Positions 43,802 through 53,450 are shown, numbered from the stretch's first letter. The stretch: DNA of 64,000 nucleotides from Methylopumilus universalis (GCF_006363895.1 NZ_CP040953.1); one strand, 5' to 3'. Translations and numbers: made by a program. Notes: generated by a model from the sequence alone, not told the origin.

Positions 43802-43807
43802 ATTATA
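43802..43807 (-). promoter_or_regulatory. -10 box of ssrA abutting the smpB stop codon
   Basis: TATAAT (perfect consensus) starts directly after the TAG stop of smpB and lies 13 bases before the mature tmRNA 5' end, leaving a short leader for RNase P. No good -35 is visible at 17-18 bases upstream. Confidence 0.55.
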
Positions 43808-44260
43808 CTACTTCTTATTAGCCGCCCGCATGATTCTTGCCTTATCACGCTCCCAATCACGTTCTTTTTCAGCGTTACGTTTGTCGTATTGTTTTTTACC
43901 CTTAGCCAAACCTATTTCGATTTTGATACGCCCGCCTTTAAAGTGCATATCAATGGGTACTAAGGTATAACCTGAACGCTCAACTTTACCAATGAGCTTT
44001 GCGATTTCTTCACTATGAAGAAGAAGTTTTCGGGTACGGATCGCATCGGGACGAATATGTGTTGAGGCAGCACCCATAGGGGTGATATGGCAACCAATGA
44101 GATAAATCTCGCCTCGTTGGATAATGACGTAAGCTTCTTTTATGTTAGTTCGATTGTCTCGAATGGCTTTGACTTCCCATCCTTCCAATACGATACCTGC
44201 TTCATATTTTTCTTCGATGAAGTAGTCGTGAAAAGCTTTTTTGTTTTGAACAATACTCAT
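43808..44260 (-). CDS. smpB: SsrA-binding protein SmpB
   Basis: 150 residues with the family motifs NKKAFHDYFIEEKYEAGIVL, GWEVKAIRDNRTNIKEAYV and a basic C-terminal tail (KRNAEKERDWERDKARIMR). It binds the tRNA-like part of tmRNA and brings it to stalled ribosomes. It lies immediately upstream of ssrA on the same strand. Confidence 0.97.
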   Translation of the reverse strand: MSIVQNKKAFHDYFIEEKYEAGIVLEGWEVKAIRDNRTNIKEAYVIIQRGEIYLIGCHITPMGAASTHIRPDAIRTRKLLLHSEEIAKLIGKVERSGYTLVPIDMHFKGGRIKIEIGLAKGKKQYDKRNAEKERDWERDKARIMRAANKK

Positions 44261-44313
44261 GGAAACTAACTAATCCTTTAAAATGTGTATTTTACGCTAA
44301 TTCAATTTATCTC

Positions 44314-44748
44314 ATGGCTGATGTCAAAAAAAATGTGATTGTGAATCACTCGGCAGACCAGATGTTTAACCTTGTCGATCGCATTGAAGACTATCCGCTA
44401 TTTTTACCTTGGTGCGGTGGCACAAAAGTATTAGAGCGAAATACTGAAATCACAAAAGCCTCTATCCTTATTAAATATAGCGGGGTTAATCAAAGCTTTA
44501 CCACTCAAAATACTAAACAATATCCCAATCGTATTGATTTGAAATTGATCGATGGGCCTTTTAAAGTATTGGAAGGTTATTGGATTTTTACGAAAATTAA
44601 TGAAGAAGCATGTAGCATTGAATTTCATTTGCATTACGAGTTTTCAAATTTCATTTTAGATAAATTGATTTCGCCCATATTCAGTCAAATTGCCAATACG
44701 TTTGTGGATGGTTTTGTGACACAAGCTGATAAAATATATGCAAAATAA
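44314..44748 (+). CDS. ratA: RatA-family START-domain protein
   Basis: 144 residues, a polyketide cyclase/START-like fold with EDYPLFLPWCGGTKVLER near residue 26. This family includes E. coli RatA (reported to bind 50S subunits) and coenzyme Q-binding Coq10-like proteins, so the function is uncertain between those. It is divergent from smpB and followed by rnfH, the standard neighbourhood. Confidence 0.88.
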   Translation: MADVKKNVIVNHSADQMFNLVDRIEDYPLFLPWCGGTKVLERNTEITKASILIKYSGVNQSFTTQNTKQYPNRIDLKLIDGPFKVLEGYWIFTKINEEACSIEFHLHYEFSNFILDKLISPIFSQIANTFVDGFVTQADKIYAK

Positions 44749-44769
44749 CTTAAAGAAAAAAGTAGCTTT

Positions 44770-45081
44770 ATGCCAAACGAAATTTTGATTGAAGTCGCTT
44801 ACGCGCTCCCAAAAAAGCAGCTCATTATTCCTGTGAAAGTGAAACAAGGGATCACAGCGGAAGAAGCTATTAAACTTTCAGGGATCGTTAAAAAATTTCC
44901 TGAAATTGATTTGAGTGTGAATCAAATTGGTATCTTTGGAAAACTCACACAATTGGATCATGTCATGCGAGAACGCGATCGTATCGAAATCTATCGCCCC
45001 CTGATTGCTGACCCTAAAGAGATTAGACGTCAACGTGCCGCCGAAGGGAAAGTCATGAAAAAAGGTGGGGATAGCGCATAA
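44770..45081 (+). CDS. rnfH: RnfH-family ubiquitin-fold protein (RatB)
   Basis: 103 residues with a beta-grasp fold. It has EVAYALPKKQLIIPVKVKQG at the start, VNQIGIFGKLTQLD in the middle and ERDRIEIYRPLIADPKEIRR at the end, the UPF0125 signature. It is 21 bases after ratA and probably in the same transcript. The biochemical role is unknown. Confidence 0.9.
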   Translation: MPNEILIEVAYALPKKQLIIPVKVKQGITAEEAIKLSGIVKKFPEIDLSVNQIGIFGKLTQLDHVMRERDRIEIYRPLIADPKEIRRQRAAEGKVMKKGGDSA

Positions 45082-45118
45082 AAGCTAGCATTTCTTAGCT
45101 ATAACGAGATTTTTTCTG

Positions 45119-45124
45119 TATAAT
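45119..45124 (+). promoter_or_regulatory. -10 box upstream of guaB
   Basis: Perfect TATAAT 25 bases before the guaB start, followed by the AAAGGA ribosome site. The -35 is weak (TTAGCT at 18 bases). Confidence 0.5.
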
Positions 45125-45149
45125 TTCGTTTTGCGCAAAGGATCAAAAG

Positions 45150-46610
45150 ATGCGTTTAATACAACAAGCACTCACTTTCGATGACGTGCTCCTCGTTCCA
45201 GCTCATTCCTCAGTGTTGCCGCGTGAAGTTAATTTAACCACGCAATTAACCCGAAAAATTAAACTTCATATTCCTATTGTATCTGCTGCGATGGATACGG
45301 TGACTGAGTCCCGTTTGGCCATAGCATTAGCTCAAGAAGGTGGACTTGGTATCATCCATAAAAATATGACACCGCAAGAACAAGCTTACCAAGTGTCCCG
45401 TGTCAAACGTTTTGAGTCAGGTGTGGTGAATGATCCTATTACGATAGAACCTAATATGTCGGTTCGCGATGTGATGAATCTCACAGCGCTTCATAAAATT
45501 TCAGGTTTACCTGTGATCGATGGCGGCAAGATTGTCGGTATTGTCACAAATCGAGATTTACGTTTTGAGACGAATCTTGATCAGCCCATTAAAAATATCA
45601 TGACGCCGCGTGATCGATTGGTGACAGTGAAAGAAGGTGAATCCAAAGAGGAAGTGATTCGTTTACTTCATCATCATCGTTTAGAGCGTGTATTAGTGAT
45701 CGATAAAAATGATGCGTTAAAAGGCTTGATCACTGTAAAAGATATTCAAAAATCATCCGACCATCCTTTTGCCTGCAAAGACGATAAAGGTAGGCTTTGT
45801 GCAGGCGCCGCTGTCGGTGTCGGTGAAGGTACCGAAGAGCGAGTCGAATTATTAGCGAATGCTGGTGTCGATGTCATTGTCGTGGATACTGCACATGGTC
45901 ATGCACAAGGGGTGATTGATCGCGTCACATGGGTTAAAAAACATTTTCCACATATCGAAGTGATTGGTGGCAATATTGCGACAGCTGATGCTGCAAAAGC
46001 GTTAGTCGATGCAGGGGCTGATGGTGTGAAAGTGGGTATCGGTCCAGGTTCCATTTGTACAACTCGCATTGTGGCAGGTGTGGGAATTCCACAAATTACT
46101 GCGATCAGTAATGTCGCCGAAGCACTCAACAAACTTAACATCCCTTTCATTGGTGATGGTGGTATTCGATTTTCAGGAGATGTCGCAAAAGCGATTGCTG
46201 CAGGTGCTAACTCTGTGATGTTAGGTTCTATGTTTGCTGGTACCGAAGAAGCTCCGGGTGAGGTTGAGCTCTTCCAAGGTAGGTCTTATAAATCATATCG
46301 CGGTATGGGTTCCATCGGTGCGATGCAAAAAGGTTCGTCCGATCGCTACTTCCAAGATTCTGAAAACAATGCAGATAAATTAGTCCCTGAAGGTATTGAA
46401 GGACGGGTACCTTATAAAGGAAGTGTGATTAGTGTCATTCATCAATTGATGGGTGGACTCAGGGCCTCTATGGGTTATGTGGGTGCTAGAACGATTGATG
46501 AAATGCGTTCAAAAGCAAACTTTGTTCAAATTACAAGTGCAGGGATGCGTGAATCTCATGTGCATGATGTGCAGATCACTAAAGAAGCACCCAATTACCG
46601 TGTTGATTAA
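45150..46610 (+). CDS. guaB: Inosine-5'-monophosphate dehydrogenase
   Basis: 486 residues, a TIM barrel with an inserted pair of CBS domains (about 95-205). The motifs are DDVLLVPAHSSVLPREV, PIVSAAMDTVTESR and the active-site loop GIGPGSICTTRIVAGVG (catalytic Cys). It oxidises IMP to XMP, the committed step to GMP. A terminator hairpin separates it from guaA. Confidence 0.98.
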   Translation: MRLIQQALTFDDVLLVPAHSSVLPREVNLTTQLTRKIKLHIPIVSAAMDTVTESRLAIALAQEGGLGIIHKNMTPQEQAYQVSRVKRFESGVVNDPITIEPNMSVRDVMNLTALHKISGLPVIDGGKIVGIVTNRDLRFETNLDQPIKNIMTPRDRLVTVKEGESKEEVIRLLHHHRLERVLVIDKNDALKGLITVKDIQKSSDHPFACKDDKGRLCAGAAVGVGEGTEERVELLANAGVDVIVVDTAHGHAQGVIDRVTWVKKHFPHIEVIGGNIATADAAKALVDAGADGVKVGIGPGSICTTRIVAGVGIPQITAISNVAEALNKLNIPFIGDGGIRFSGDVAKAIAAGANSVMLGSMFAGTEEAPGEVELFQGRSYKSYRGMGSIGAMQKGSSDRYFQDSENNADKLVPEGIEGRVPYKGSVISVIHQLMGGLRASMGYVGARTIDEMRSKANFVQITSAGMRESHVHDVQITKEAPNYRVD

Positions 46611-46630
46611 TTTAAATCTATCAACCAAAA

Positions 46631-46654
46631 AGCCTCCGACCAAGGAGGCTTTTT
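46631..46654 (+). terminator. Intrinsic terminator between guaB and guaA
   Basis: AGCCTCC-GACCAA-GGAGGCT followed by TTTT. The right arm contains GGAGG, the only Shine-Dalgarno-like sequence upstream of guaA (13 bases from its ATG), so the hairpin might also hide that site. Confidence 0.8.
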
Positions 46655-46661
46655 AAATCCT

Positions 46662-48221
46662 ATGGATAAAATTCTTATACTCGACTTTGGTTCTCAATAC
46701 ACACAACTCATTGCGCGTCGTGTGCGAGAGATGCATGTCTATTCAGAACTTCATTCGCATGACATGAGTGAAGAAGACATCAAAGCATTTAATCCAAAAG
46801 GTATTATTTTATCTGGCGGTCCTAATTCAGTTTATGAATCAGATACACCGATAGCCCCTCCTATAGTTTTTGAATTAGGCATTCCAGTCTTAGGTATTTG
46901 TTATGGCATGCAAACCATGGCAGCGCAACTCGGTGGTAAGGTTGAAAATGCAAACACGCGTGAATTTGGTTATGCCGAAATTAGAGCGCATAACCACTCA
47001 CCTCTTTTAGAAAACATTCAAGATAAAACAAACGCTGAAGGTCACGGACTTCTCGATGTATGGATGAGTCATGGCGATAAAGTGACTGAACTTCCACCGC
47101 AGTTTAAAATCATCGCAAGTAATGCTTCCACTCCCATCGCCGGCATGATGCATGAAACAAAAAAATTCTATGGTGTGCAATTCCATCCGGAAGTGACTCA
47201 CACTAAACAAGGCTTTGCCATTTTAAAACAATTCGTGACTCACATTTGTGAATGCAAACCAAGTTGGACCATGCCTAATTATATTGATACGGCAGTTAAA
47301 CATATTCAAGAGACTGTTCAAGATGATGAAGTGATATTAGGTTTATCAGGCGGGGTGGATTCATCCGTTGCCGCAGCCCTCATTCATCGTGCGATTGGTG
47401 ATCAACTCACGTGTGTGTTTGTAGATAACGGACTCCTTCGTTTAAATGAAGCCACGCAGGTCATGAAAACATTTCATGACAATCTCGGTGCCAAAGTCAT
47501 TCATGTAGATGCATCCAAAAAATTCTTAAGTGATTTAAAGGGTATCACCGACCCCGAACAAAAGAGAAAAATTATCGGCCGTGAATTTGTTGAAGTGTTT
47601 CAAAATGAAGCTAAAAAAATTCCAAAAGCAAAATGGTTAGCACAAGGCACGATCTATCCTGATGTGATTGAATCGGCATCCGCTAAAACTAAAAAAGCAC
47701 ATACGATTAAGAGTCACCACAATGTGGGCGGCTTACCTGAAACATTGAACCTAAAATTACTAGAGCCCTTACGTGAGCTATTTAAAGATGAGGTGCGCGA
47801 GCTAGGTGTTGCATTGGGTCTTCCAAAAACAATGGTCTATCGCCATCCCTTCCCTGGCCCTGGTTTAGGTGTGCGTATCCTAGGAGAAGTCAAATCAGAA
47901 TTTGCAGACTTACTTCGTCGTGCGGATGCCATCTTTATAGAGGAACTTATCAATTCAGGTTGGTATGACAAAACTTCTCAAGCTTTTGCAGTATTTTTAC
48001 CCGTGAAGTCAGTAGGTGTGATGGGTGATGGCAGGACTTATGAATATGTGGTGGCATTAAGAGCGGTTGTCACATCCGACTTTATGACAGCCCACTGGGC
48101 AGAATTACCTTACGACTTATTAGGCAAAGTTTCTAATCGCATTATTAATGAAGTGCGAGGTATTAATCGCGTCGTCTATGACGTTTCAGGTAAACCACCT
48201 GCAACGATTGAGTGGGAATAA
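46662..48221 (+). CDS. guaA: GMP synthase (glutamine-hydrolysing)
   Basis: 519 residues. The glutamine amidotransferase domain has ILSGGPNSVYE, GICYGMQTMA (catalytic Cys) and GVQFHPEVTHT. The ATP pyrophosphatase domain has LSGGVDSSVAAAL. A C-terminal dimerisation domain ends with PPATIEWE. It converts XMP to GMP. It is followed after 3 bases by a methyltransferase gene. Confidence 0.98.
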   Translation: MDKILILDFGSQYTQLIARRVREMHVYSELHSHDMSEEDIKAFNPKGIILSGGPNSVYESDTPIAPPIVFELGIPVLGICYGMQTMAAQLGGKVENANTREFGYAEIRAHNHSPLLENIQDKTNAEGHGLLDVWMSHGDKVTELPPQFKIIASNASTPIAGMMHETKKFYGVQFHPEVTHTKQGFAILKQFVTHICECKPSWTMPNYIDTAVKHIQETVQDDEVILGLSGGVDSSVAAALIHRAIGDQLTCVFVDNGLLRLNEATQVMKTFHDNLGAKVIHVDASKKFLSDLKGITDPEQKRKIIGREFVEVFQNEAKKIPKAKWLAQGTIYPDVIESASAKTKKAHTIKSHHNVGGLPETLNLKLLEPLRELFKDEVRELGVALGLPKTMVYRHPFPGPGLGVRILGEVKSEFADLLRRADAIFIEELINSGWYDKTSQAFAVFLPVKSVGVMGDGRTYEYVVALRAVVTSDFMTAHWAELPYDLLGKVSNRIINEVRGINRVVYDVSGKPPATIEWE

Positions 48222-48224
48222 GGA

Positions 48225-48731
48225 ATGATGAAATTAAATATTGGCAGTGGTGAGAAAAAATTACCTGGATTTATAAATGTAGATAAATACCCATCACAAA
48301 AAGGTGACCTGAAGGGTGACTTGGATAAGAAGATCAATCTCGCATCAGGATGTGCTGACGAAATTATGTTGGATAACGTCATAGAGCATGTCGATTCAAT
48401 TCCAAATACAATGAAAGAAATTAGAAGGCTTCTAAAAAAGAATGGTGTGGTACATATTTACACTCCTCACTTTACAAGCCATTCATCTTGGCGAGACCCT
48501 ACACATAAACATCATTTGTCTTACTTTTCATTTGATATGTTTACGAAAGATAGAAATGCACATTATTTGGGCGGCAAATTATTTGCAATAGAAAAGAAAA
48601 AACTCTCCTTCGGCGGTGGACTTTCTATCATGGGTCGATTGATATTTAAAATAAGTCCTGAAGTGTATGAGAAGAAATTCTGTTTTATTTTTCCGGCATC
48701 GACTCTATACGTTAAATTAAGAGCGGTCTAA
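48225..48731 (+). CDS. Small class I SAM-dependent methyltransferase-like protein
   Basis: 168 residues with motif I KLNIGSGEKKLPGFINVD, an internal DEIMLDNVIEHVDSIPNTM and IRRLLKKNGVVHIYTPHF, typical of Methyltransf_11 proteins often linked to cell-surface sugars. It lies between guaA and greB with 3-base and 2-base gaps, so it probably shares their transcript. It could start at 48225 or the next ATG at 48228. Substrate unknown. Confidence 0.8.
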   Translation: MMKLNIGSGEKKLPGFINVDKYPSQKGDLKGDLDKKINLASGCADEIMLDNVIEHVDSIPNTMKEIRRLLKKNGVVHIYTPHFTSHSSWRDPTHKHHLSYFSFDMFTKDRNAHYLGGKLFAIEKKKLSFGGGLSIMGRLIFKISPEVYEKKFCFIFPASTLYVKLRAV

Positions 48732-48733
48732 GA

Positions 48734-49231
48734 ATGAGTCGCGCATTTGTTAAAGAAAATGATTTAGAACACGCAGGGATTGATATTCCTGAGAGACCAT
48801 TAAGTGATGAGCCTAACTATGTTACGCCTAATGGACTTAAACTTCTCAATATGCAAATTGATGCGTTAGAAATTGAGCGTGAACAATTAAAGAATAAAAA
48901 AGATGATCCTATCGCTAAGCAAAAAATTGCTATTGTTGAGCGCGATATGCGTTATTATGCAGCGCGGATTGAGTCAGCGATTCTCACAGCCCCTAAAGAA
49001 GAAGATCATTCGATTGTATTGTTTGGTGCCAAAGTGACCGTCGAAGATGAAGAAGGTGAATTGAATACTTATGAAATTGTGGGTGAGGATGAAGCAGATA
49101 TCCACCAAGGTAAAGTAAGCTACTTATCCCCTCTTGCCGAAGCACTCATTGGTGCAAAATTAAATGATGAGGTGACATGGGAAAAGCCCATGGGTGAAAC
49201 CTATCTCATGATACAAAAGATAGAATATTAA
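48734..49231 (+). CDS. greB: GreA/GreB-family transcription elongation factor
   Basis: 165 residues. MSRAFVKENDLEHAG and PERPLSDEPNYVTPNG form an N-terminal extension seen in GreB-like proteins, followed by a coiled-coil (about 35-80) and a C-terminal FKBP-like domain with VLFGAKVTVEDEEGE and SPLAEALIGAKLNDEV. It rescues backtracked RNA polymerase by stimulating transcript cleavage. Subfamily assignment within Gre factors is likely but not certain. Confidence 0.85.
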   Translation: MSRAFVKENDLEHAGIDIPERPLSDEPNYVTPNGLKLLNMQIDALEIEREQLKNKKDDPIAKQKIAIVERDMRYYAARIESAILTAPKEEDHSIVLFGAKVTVEDEEGELNTYEIVGEDEADIHQGKVSYLSPLAEALIGAKLNDEVTWEKPMGETYLMIQKIEY

Positions 49232-49249
49232 TTTTTAAGAAAGACAAAC

Positions 49250-49855
49250 ATGCAAGTTAAAGAAGCCATACAACAAAGAAGATCAATTAAACACTTTGAC
49301 ACCAGTTACGTGATGCCTGAAAAAGAGATTCATGAACTTCTCTCGCATGCGATTTTATCGCCTACGGCTTTTAATATTCAGAACTGGCGATTTGTTATCG
49401 TGACTGATAAAGCTTTACGTCAAAAAATTAGAGCCGTCAGCTGGGGTCAAGCGCAAGTGGAAGAAGCTTCCATTTTAATTGTTTTGGTGGCAGATCTGAT
49501 GGCGTGGAACAAAGAACCCGCTCGTTATTGGAAAGATGCGCCTAAACCTGTACAAGATTATTTAGTGCCTGCCATTCAACAATATTATGAAGGTAAAACA
49601 GAAGTGCAACGTGATGAAGCGATGCGCTCTTGCGGTATGGCAGCGATGAATTTAATGCTCACCGCTAAATCGATGGGCTATGATACCTGTCCTATGGATG
49701 GCTTCGATTTTGATAAGGTGGCTGAATTATTAAACTTGCCATCCGATCATATGCCTGCCATGTTTGTATGTGTAGGCAAAGGTATTAAAGAAGCGATGCC
49801 ACGAGGTGGTCAACTTCCTCTTGATGAAGTCGTCATTCAGAATCAATTTAAATAA
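49250..49855 (+). CDS. Nitroreductase family FMN oxidoreductase
   Basis: 201 residues with RRSIKHFDT at the N-terminus, SPTAFNIQNWRFVIV for FMN binding and DTCPMDGFDFDKVAELLNLP near the end. These enzymes reduce nitro groups, quinones or similar acceptors with NAD(P)H; the physiological substrate is unknown. It is 18 bases after greB. Confidence 0.9.
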   Translation: MQVKEAIQQRRSIKHFDTSYVMPEKEIHELLSHAILSPTAFNIQNWRFVIVTDKALRQKIRAVSWGQAQVEEASILIVLVADLMAWNKEPARYWKDAPKPVQDYLVPAIQQYYEGKTEVQRDEAMRSCGMAAMNLMLTAKSMGYDTCPMDGFDFDKVAELLNLPSDHMPAMFVCVGKGIKEAMPRGGQLPLDEVVIQNQFK

Positions 49856-49877
49856 AAATTTTTAAGGATCTATAAGC

Positions 49878-51476
49878 GTGCTTATTAGTAACAACATCAC
49901 CATTCAGTTTGGTGCAAAACCTCTTTTTGAAAACGTATCCGTTAAATTTGGTGATGGTAATCGCTATGGCTTAATCGGTGCTAATGGTTGTGGTAAATCC
50001 ACTTTCATGAAAATTTTAGCAGGTGTTTTAGAGCCTACTTCAGGCAATGTTTCATTAGATAAAAACGAACGTATGTCGTGGCTTAAGCAAGATCAGTTCG
50101 CTTATGAAGATCAACGCGTTCTTGATGTTGTGATGATGGGTCACGAAGAGATGTGGAAAGCCAATGAAGAAAAAAATGCGATCTACATGAATCCGGATGC
50201 GACGGAAGAAGATTACATGAAGGCCGCTGAACTTGAAGGCGTATACGCAGAATTCGATGGTTATACTGCTGAAGCCCGTGCAGGTGAATTATTGATTGGT
50301 GTGGGTATTCCAATCGAACAACATCAAGGTCCTATGAGCGCCATCGCTCCCGGCTTTAAATTACGTGTGCTACTCACGCAAGCCATTTTTTCAAATCCAG
50401 ATATTTTGTTACTGGATGAACCGACAAATAATTTAGATATTCATACCATTCAATGGTTAGAGGATACATTGAATAATCGTAACTCTTCCATGATTATCAT
50501 TTCCCATGATAGGCATTTCTTAAATCAAGTCTGCACACACATGGCCGATATGGATTATGGAAAACTCACAGTGTACCCAGGTAATTATGATAATTACATG
50601 GAAGCCTCCACCATGTCTCGCGCACAAAAATTGAAAGATAACGAGAAGGCCAAAGACCAAATTGCAGAGCTTCAAGAATTCGTCCGACGCTTCTCAGCAA
50701 ACGCTTCAAAAGCGCGTCAAGCCACAAGCCGCGCAAAACAAATCGATAAGATTAAAGTAGAAGAGTTTGTGCCTTCAAGCCGTCAATACCCTTACATTCG
50801 ATTTGATTACGATGATAGGGAAAAGCTCCACCGCCAAGCCGTTGAAATTAAAAATCTAACGCACGGATATGATCGCGAGTTATTTAAAAATTTCAATCTG
50901 CTGGTCGAAGCAGGAGAGCGCATTGCTGTCATCGGTGAAAACGGTATTGGTAAAACCACTTTTCTTCGAGCGCTTGTAGGTGAAATAAAACCTAACCACG
51001 GTGAAATCAAGTGGGCTGAAAAAGCTAAAATTGGTTACTTCTCACAAGATCACGCCACTGATTTCGAAAAAGATGTAACGCTCTTTGACTGGATGAAAGA
51101 CTGCGCGCAATCAGGTGAAGACGATCAAGCGATCCGTAGTATTTTGGGAAGACTTTTATTCTCAGGTGAAGATACTAAAAAATCAGTCAAAGTATTATCA
51201 GGGGGCGAACAAGGTCGCATGCTCTTCGGTAAATTGATGCTTGCAAAATCAAACGTGCTACTTATGGATGAACCGACTAATCACATGGACATGGAATCGA
51301 TTGAATCTCTTAATACGGCACTCGATAAATTTAAAGGTACACTTTTCTTTGTGAGCCATGACCGCGAATTTGTAAGTTCTATTGCGACACGTATCTTAGA
51401 AATTAAAGAAGATCGTATTATTGACTTCACAGGTAATTACGAAGAGTATCTCCTGACTCAAACACCTACGAGCTAG
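49878..51476 (+). CDS. ABC-F ATPase, YbiT-like
   Basis: 532 residues with two ABC domains and no membrane segments. Walker A motifs are GANGCGKST and GENGIGKTT, and Walker B motifs are ILLLDEPTNNLD and VLLMDEPTNHMD. The first signature is the unusual SAIAPGFKLRV of the YbiT branch; the second is the normal LSGGEQGRM. The linker (about 240-300) is charged. ABC-F proteins act on ribosomes, and YbiT's role is not settled. The stop overlaps the convergent GT9 gene by 4 bases. Confidence 0.93.
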   Translation: MLISNNITIQFGAKPLFENVSVKFGDGNRYGLIGANGCGKSTFMKILAGVLEPTSGNVSLDKNERMSWLKQDQFAYEDQRVLDVVMMGHEEMWKANEEKNAIYMNPDATEEDYMKAAELEGVYAEFDGYTAEARAGELLIGVGIPIEQHQGPMSAIAPGFKLRVLLTQAIFSNPDILLLDEPTNNLDIHTIQWLEDTLNNRNSSMIIISHDRHFLNQVCTHMADMDYGKLTVYPGNYDNYMEASTMSRAQKLKDNEKAKDQIAELQEFVRRFSANASKARQATSRAKQIDKIKVEEFVPSSRQYPYIRFDYDDREKLHRQAVEIKNLTHGYDRELFKNFNLLVEAGERIAVIGENGIGKTTFLRALVGEIKPNHGEIKWAEKAKIGYFSQDHATDFEKDVTLFDWMKDCAQSGEDDQAIRSILGRLLFSGEDTKKSVKVLSGGEQGRMLFGKLMLAKSNVLLMDEPTNHMDMESIESLNTALDKFKGTLFFVSHDREFVSSIATRILEIKEDRIIDFTGNYEEYLLTQTPTS

Positions 51477-52534
51477 GCTTTTAACATAAGCAGCGCTTGC
51501 TTCATCACCATCTTAGGGTTGAGTTGGACTAAGCACTGACTAATTTTAGTGCCCTCGCATCCATCTTGACCGCATGGTCTACAAGCAAACATTTCATCGT
51601 CTTTGAAAGACAAGCCAATCACTTTATATTTTCCCTTCCATGGACCCCAGTTTTTTTCATTAGTGGGGCCAAATATACTCACAACAGGTGTTTTAACCGC
51701 ACTCGCTAGGTGTGTCGACATACTATCAATCGTTAGAACAATGTCGGCTCGCTCATAAAGTGCTGCAGTATCTATTAAAGAAAAATTTTTTGTTAGAAAA
51801 GGTTTTGATTCACACAAATCAAATATCAATTCATTTGTTTTAAGGTCCTCATGAGCGCCTGAGATGACGACATCTATTTTTTGTGAATGAAGCTCATCAA
51901 TAATCGTGGCCCATGTGCTCACAGGGATTTCTTTAAATTTCCATCGTGATGAGGCATGGATGACGGCCAGTTTGTTTTTTACATGAATATCATGTTTTTT
52001 GAGCCATGCATTCACCTTATTTTTTTGTAGCCTACTTATATTTAACTCATATGCGGGAGCTACTGATTTTTTATAAAGATTCGCAGATCTTAATAAATCT
52101 ACATCCTGTTCAGCCATTGGTCTTTCGTGATCAAGTAAGGGCGCTAAAAAATCGAATGATTGATGCCAGAAAGCACCTCGACGATCTGTAAGCCTGGATA
52201 CAGAAATATCTACATGAAGGAGTCTTGCAAGTATGGCCCCTCTCCAATCGACAGAGAAATGGGCTAATAAATCATAGCGCTCTTTAAATAATCGCTTAAA
52301 TAGATTGAAGTAAGCGTAGATTTTATTAAAGCCTTTTTTATCCCTTGGAATAACGAATACGTGTCGCACGCGCTTATTCATCTTAAAAATAGCTTCGCTA
52401 TGGGGAAAACAAACGACATCAACAAAACGATAAGACGCTGGCAATGCTGAAATAGATGCCGTTAATATAATGGCGTCACCAATGTTTTTCGTCTTTAAAA
52501 ATAAAGCTTTTTTAATTTTTAAATCCTTAAGCAT
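51473..52534 (-). CDS. GT9 glycosyltransferase (heptosyltransferase-like)
   Basis: 353 residues. ALFLKTKNIGDAIILTASIS at the start, VIHASSRWKFKEIP in the middle and LTIDSMSTHLASAVKTPVVSIFG, then GPTNEKNWGPW near the end are hallmarks of the ADP-heptose:LPS heptosyltransferase fold. It probably adds heptose or another core sugar to lipid A-core, which the O-antigen locus would use as acceptor. It overlaps the next GT9 gene by 8 bases. Confidence 0.88.
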   Translation of the reverse strand: MLKDLKIKKALFLKTKNIGDAIILTASISALPASYRFVDVVCFPHSEAIFKMNKRVRHVFVIPRDKKGFNKIYAYFNLFKRLFKERYDLLAHFSVDWRGAILARLLHVDISVSRLTDRRGAFWHQSFDFLAPLLDHERPMAEQDVDLLRSANLYKKSVAPAYELNISRLQKNKVNAWLKKHDIHVKNKLAVIHASSRWKFKEIPVSTWATIIDELHSQKIDVVISGAHEDLKTNELIFDLCESKPFLTKNFSLIDTAALYERADIVLTIDSMSTHLASAVKTPVVSIFGPTNEKNWGPWKGKYKVIGLSFKDDEMFACRPCGQDGCEGTKISQCLVQLNPKMVMKQALLMLKA

Positions 52535-53450
52535 TATTCAGTTCTGAATTCATCACGTTCGAAATAAATTGTAATGCAGATTGCATTTCACGCTTATTAA
52601 AATTTGTATATTGGTATACATGCATCATATGCTCTCTTACATAAGGCGTTATAAACACTCTATCTCTAAAGTTGTTCTTATGATTTTGATGTAAAACAAT
52701 AGTCGGTTTCTTTAGCATAGATGCCATGGTCTTAAAGACACTATCACTTCCAATAAAGAAGTCACAATGTTCTACGAATGATAAATTTTTTATGATGTTT
52801 GTATCTGACGCAAATAGAATGTCTTTATCTTTTAATCTTTGCAATTTGGATAACTCTTTCTTTGTCCCAAATAAGATCACTTTAAAGCCTTCTTGATTTA
52901 AATCCTTCACTAATGTTTTGATAAACTCAACTGGAATCGCTTTATAGGACGCAAGCTCACTTGCGCCTGGATGAATGCCTATTGTTTTTCTTTTGGTATT
53001 TTTTAACACTCTTGGACTTCCAAAAGGAGATGCTTTGAAAAATAAGGCTCTTGGGCAAATATAAGAATGCTCATTCTGCTTTAAAAAATTCCGTATTCCA
53101 CGATACTCTTCTTTTTTAGAATAGAAATAATACTGTTCGACTTTAATATTTAAGGATTTAAAGAATGCTGGCGCACCCTTAAAGTGGGTAGCCACAATAT
53201 AACGCGCTGATTTATTTTGTAAAATAAAAGGAAGGTGTTGCAGAAAGTCACCGATACCGCCATGAATTTCTATAGAAAAATTTTTTGAGCTTTTTTGATA
53301 GGCTGCAACGTAACGACTTTGCACATCCCAAAAAAATGTTCTAAAACGAATAACTTTGGCAAAGTTTGCAAAAGACTTATCGTATTGACCCAATAAATCT
53401 AACAATCTTGCAAGGAAGTAAAAGTAATATTTTTTAAAATGTCGATTCAT
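52527..53450 (-). CDS. GT9 glycosyltransferase (heptosyltransferase-like), second copy
   Basis: 307 residues, shorter and more diverged. IEIHGGIGDFLQHLPFIL, IGIHPGASELASYKAIPVEF and VEHCDFFIGSDSVFKTMAS fit the GT9 fold. With the overlapping partner at 51473 it forms a likely LPS inner-core pair. It has a basic N-terminus without a signal peptide. Confidence 0.82.
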   Translation of the reverse strand: MNRHFKKYYFYFLARLLDLLGQYDKSFANFAKVIRFRTFFWDVQSRYVAAYQKSSKNFSIEIHGGIGDFLQHLPFILQNKSARYIVATHFKGAPAFFKSLNIKVEQYYFYSKKEEYRGIRNFLKQNEHSYICPRALFFKASPFGSPRVLKNTKRKTIGIHPGASELASYKAIPVEFIKTLVKDLNQEGFKVILFGTKKELSKLQRLKDKDILFASDTNIIKNLSFVEHCDFFIGSDSVFKTMASMLKKPTIVLHQNHKNNFRDRVFITPYVREHMMHVYQYTNFNKREMQSALQFISNVMNSELNNA

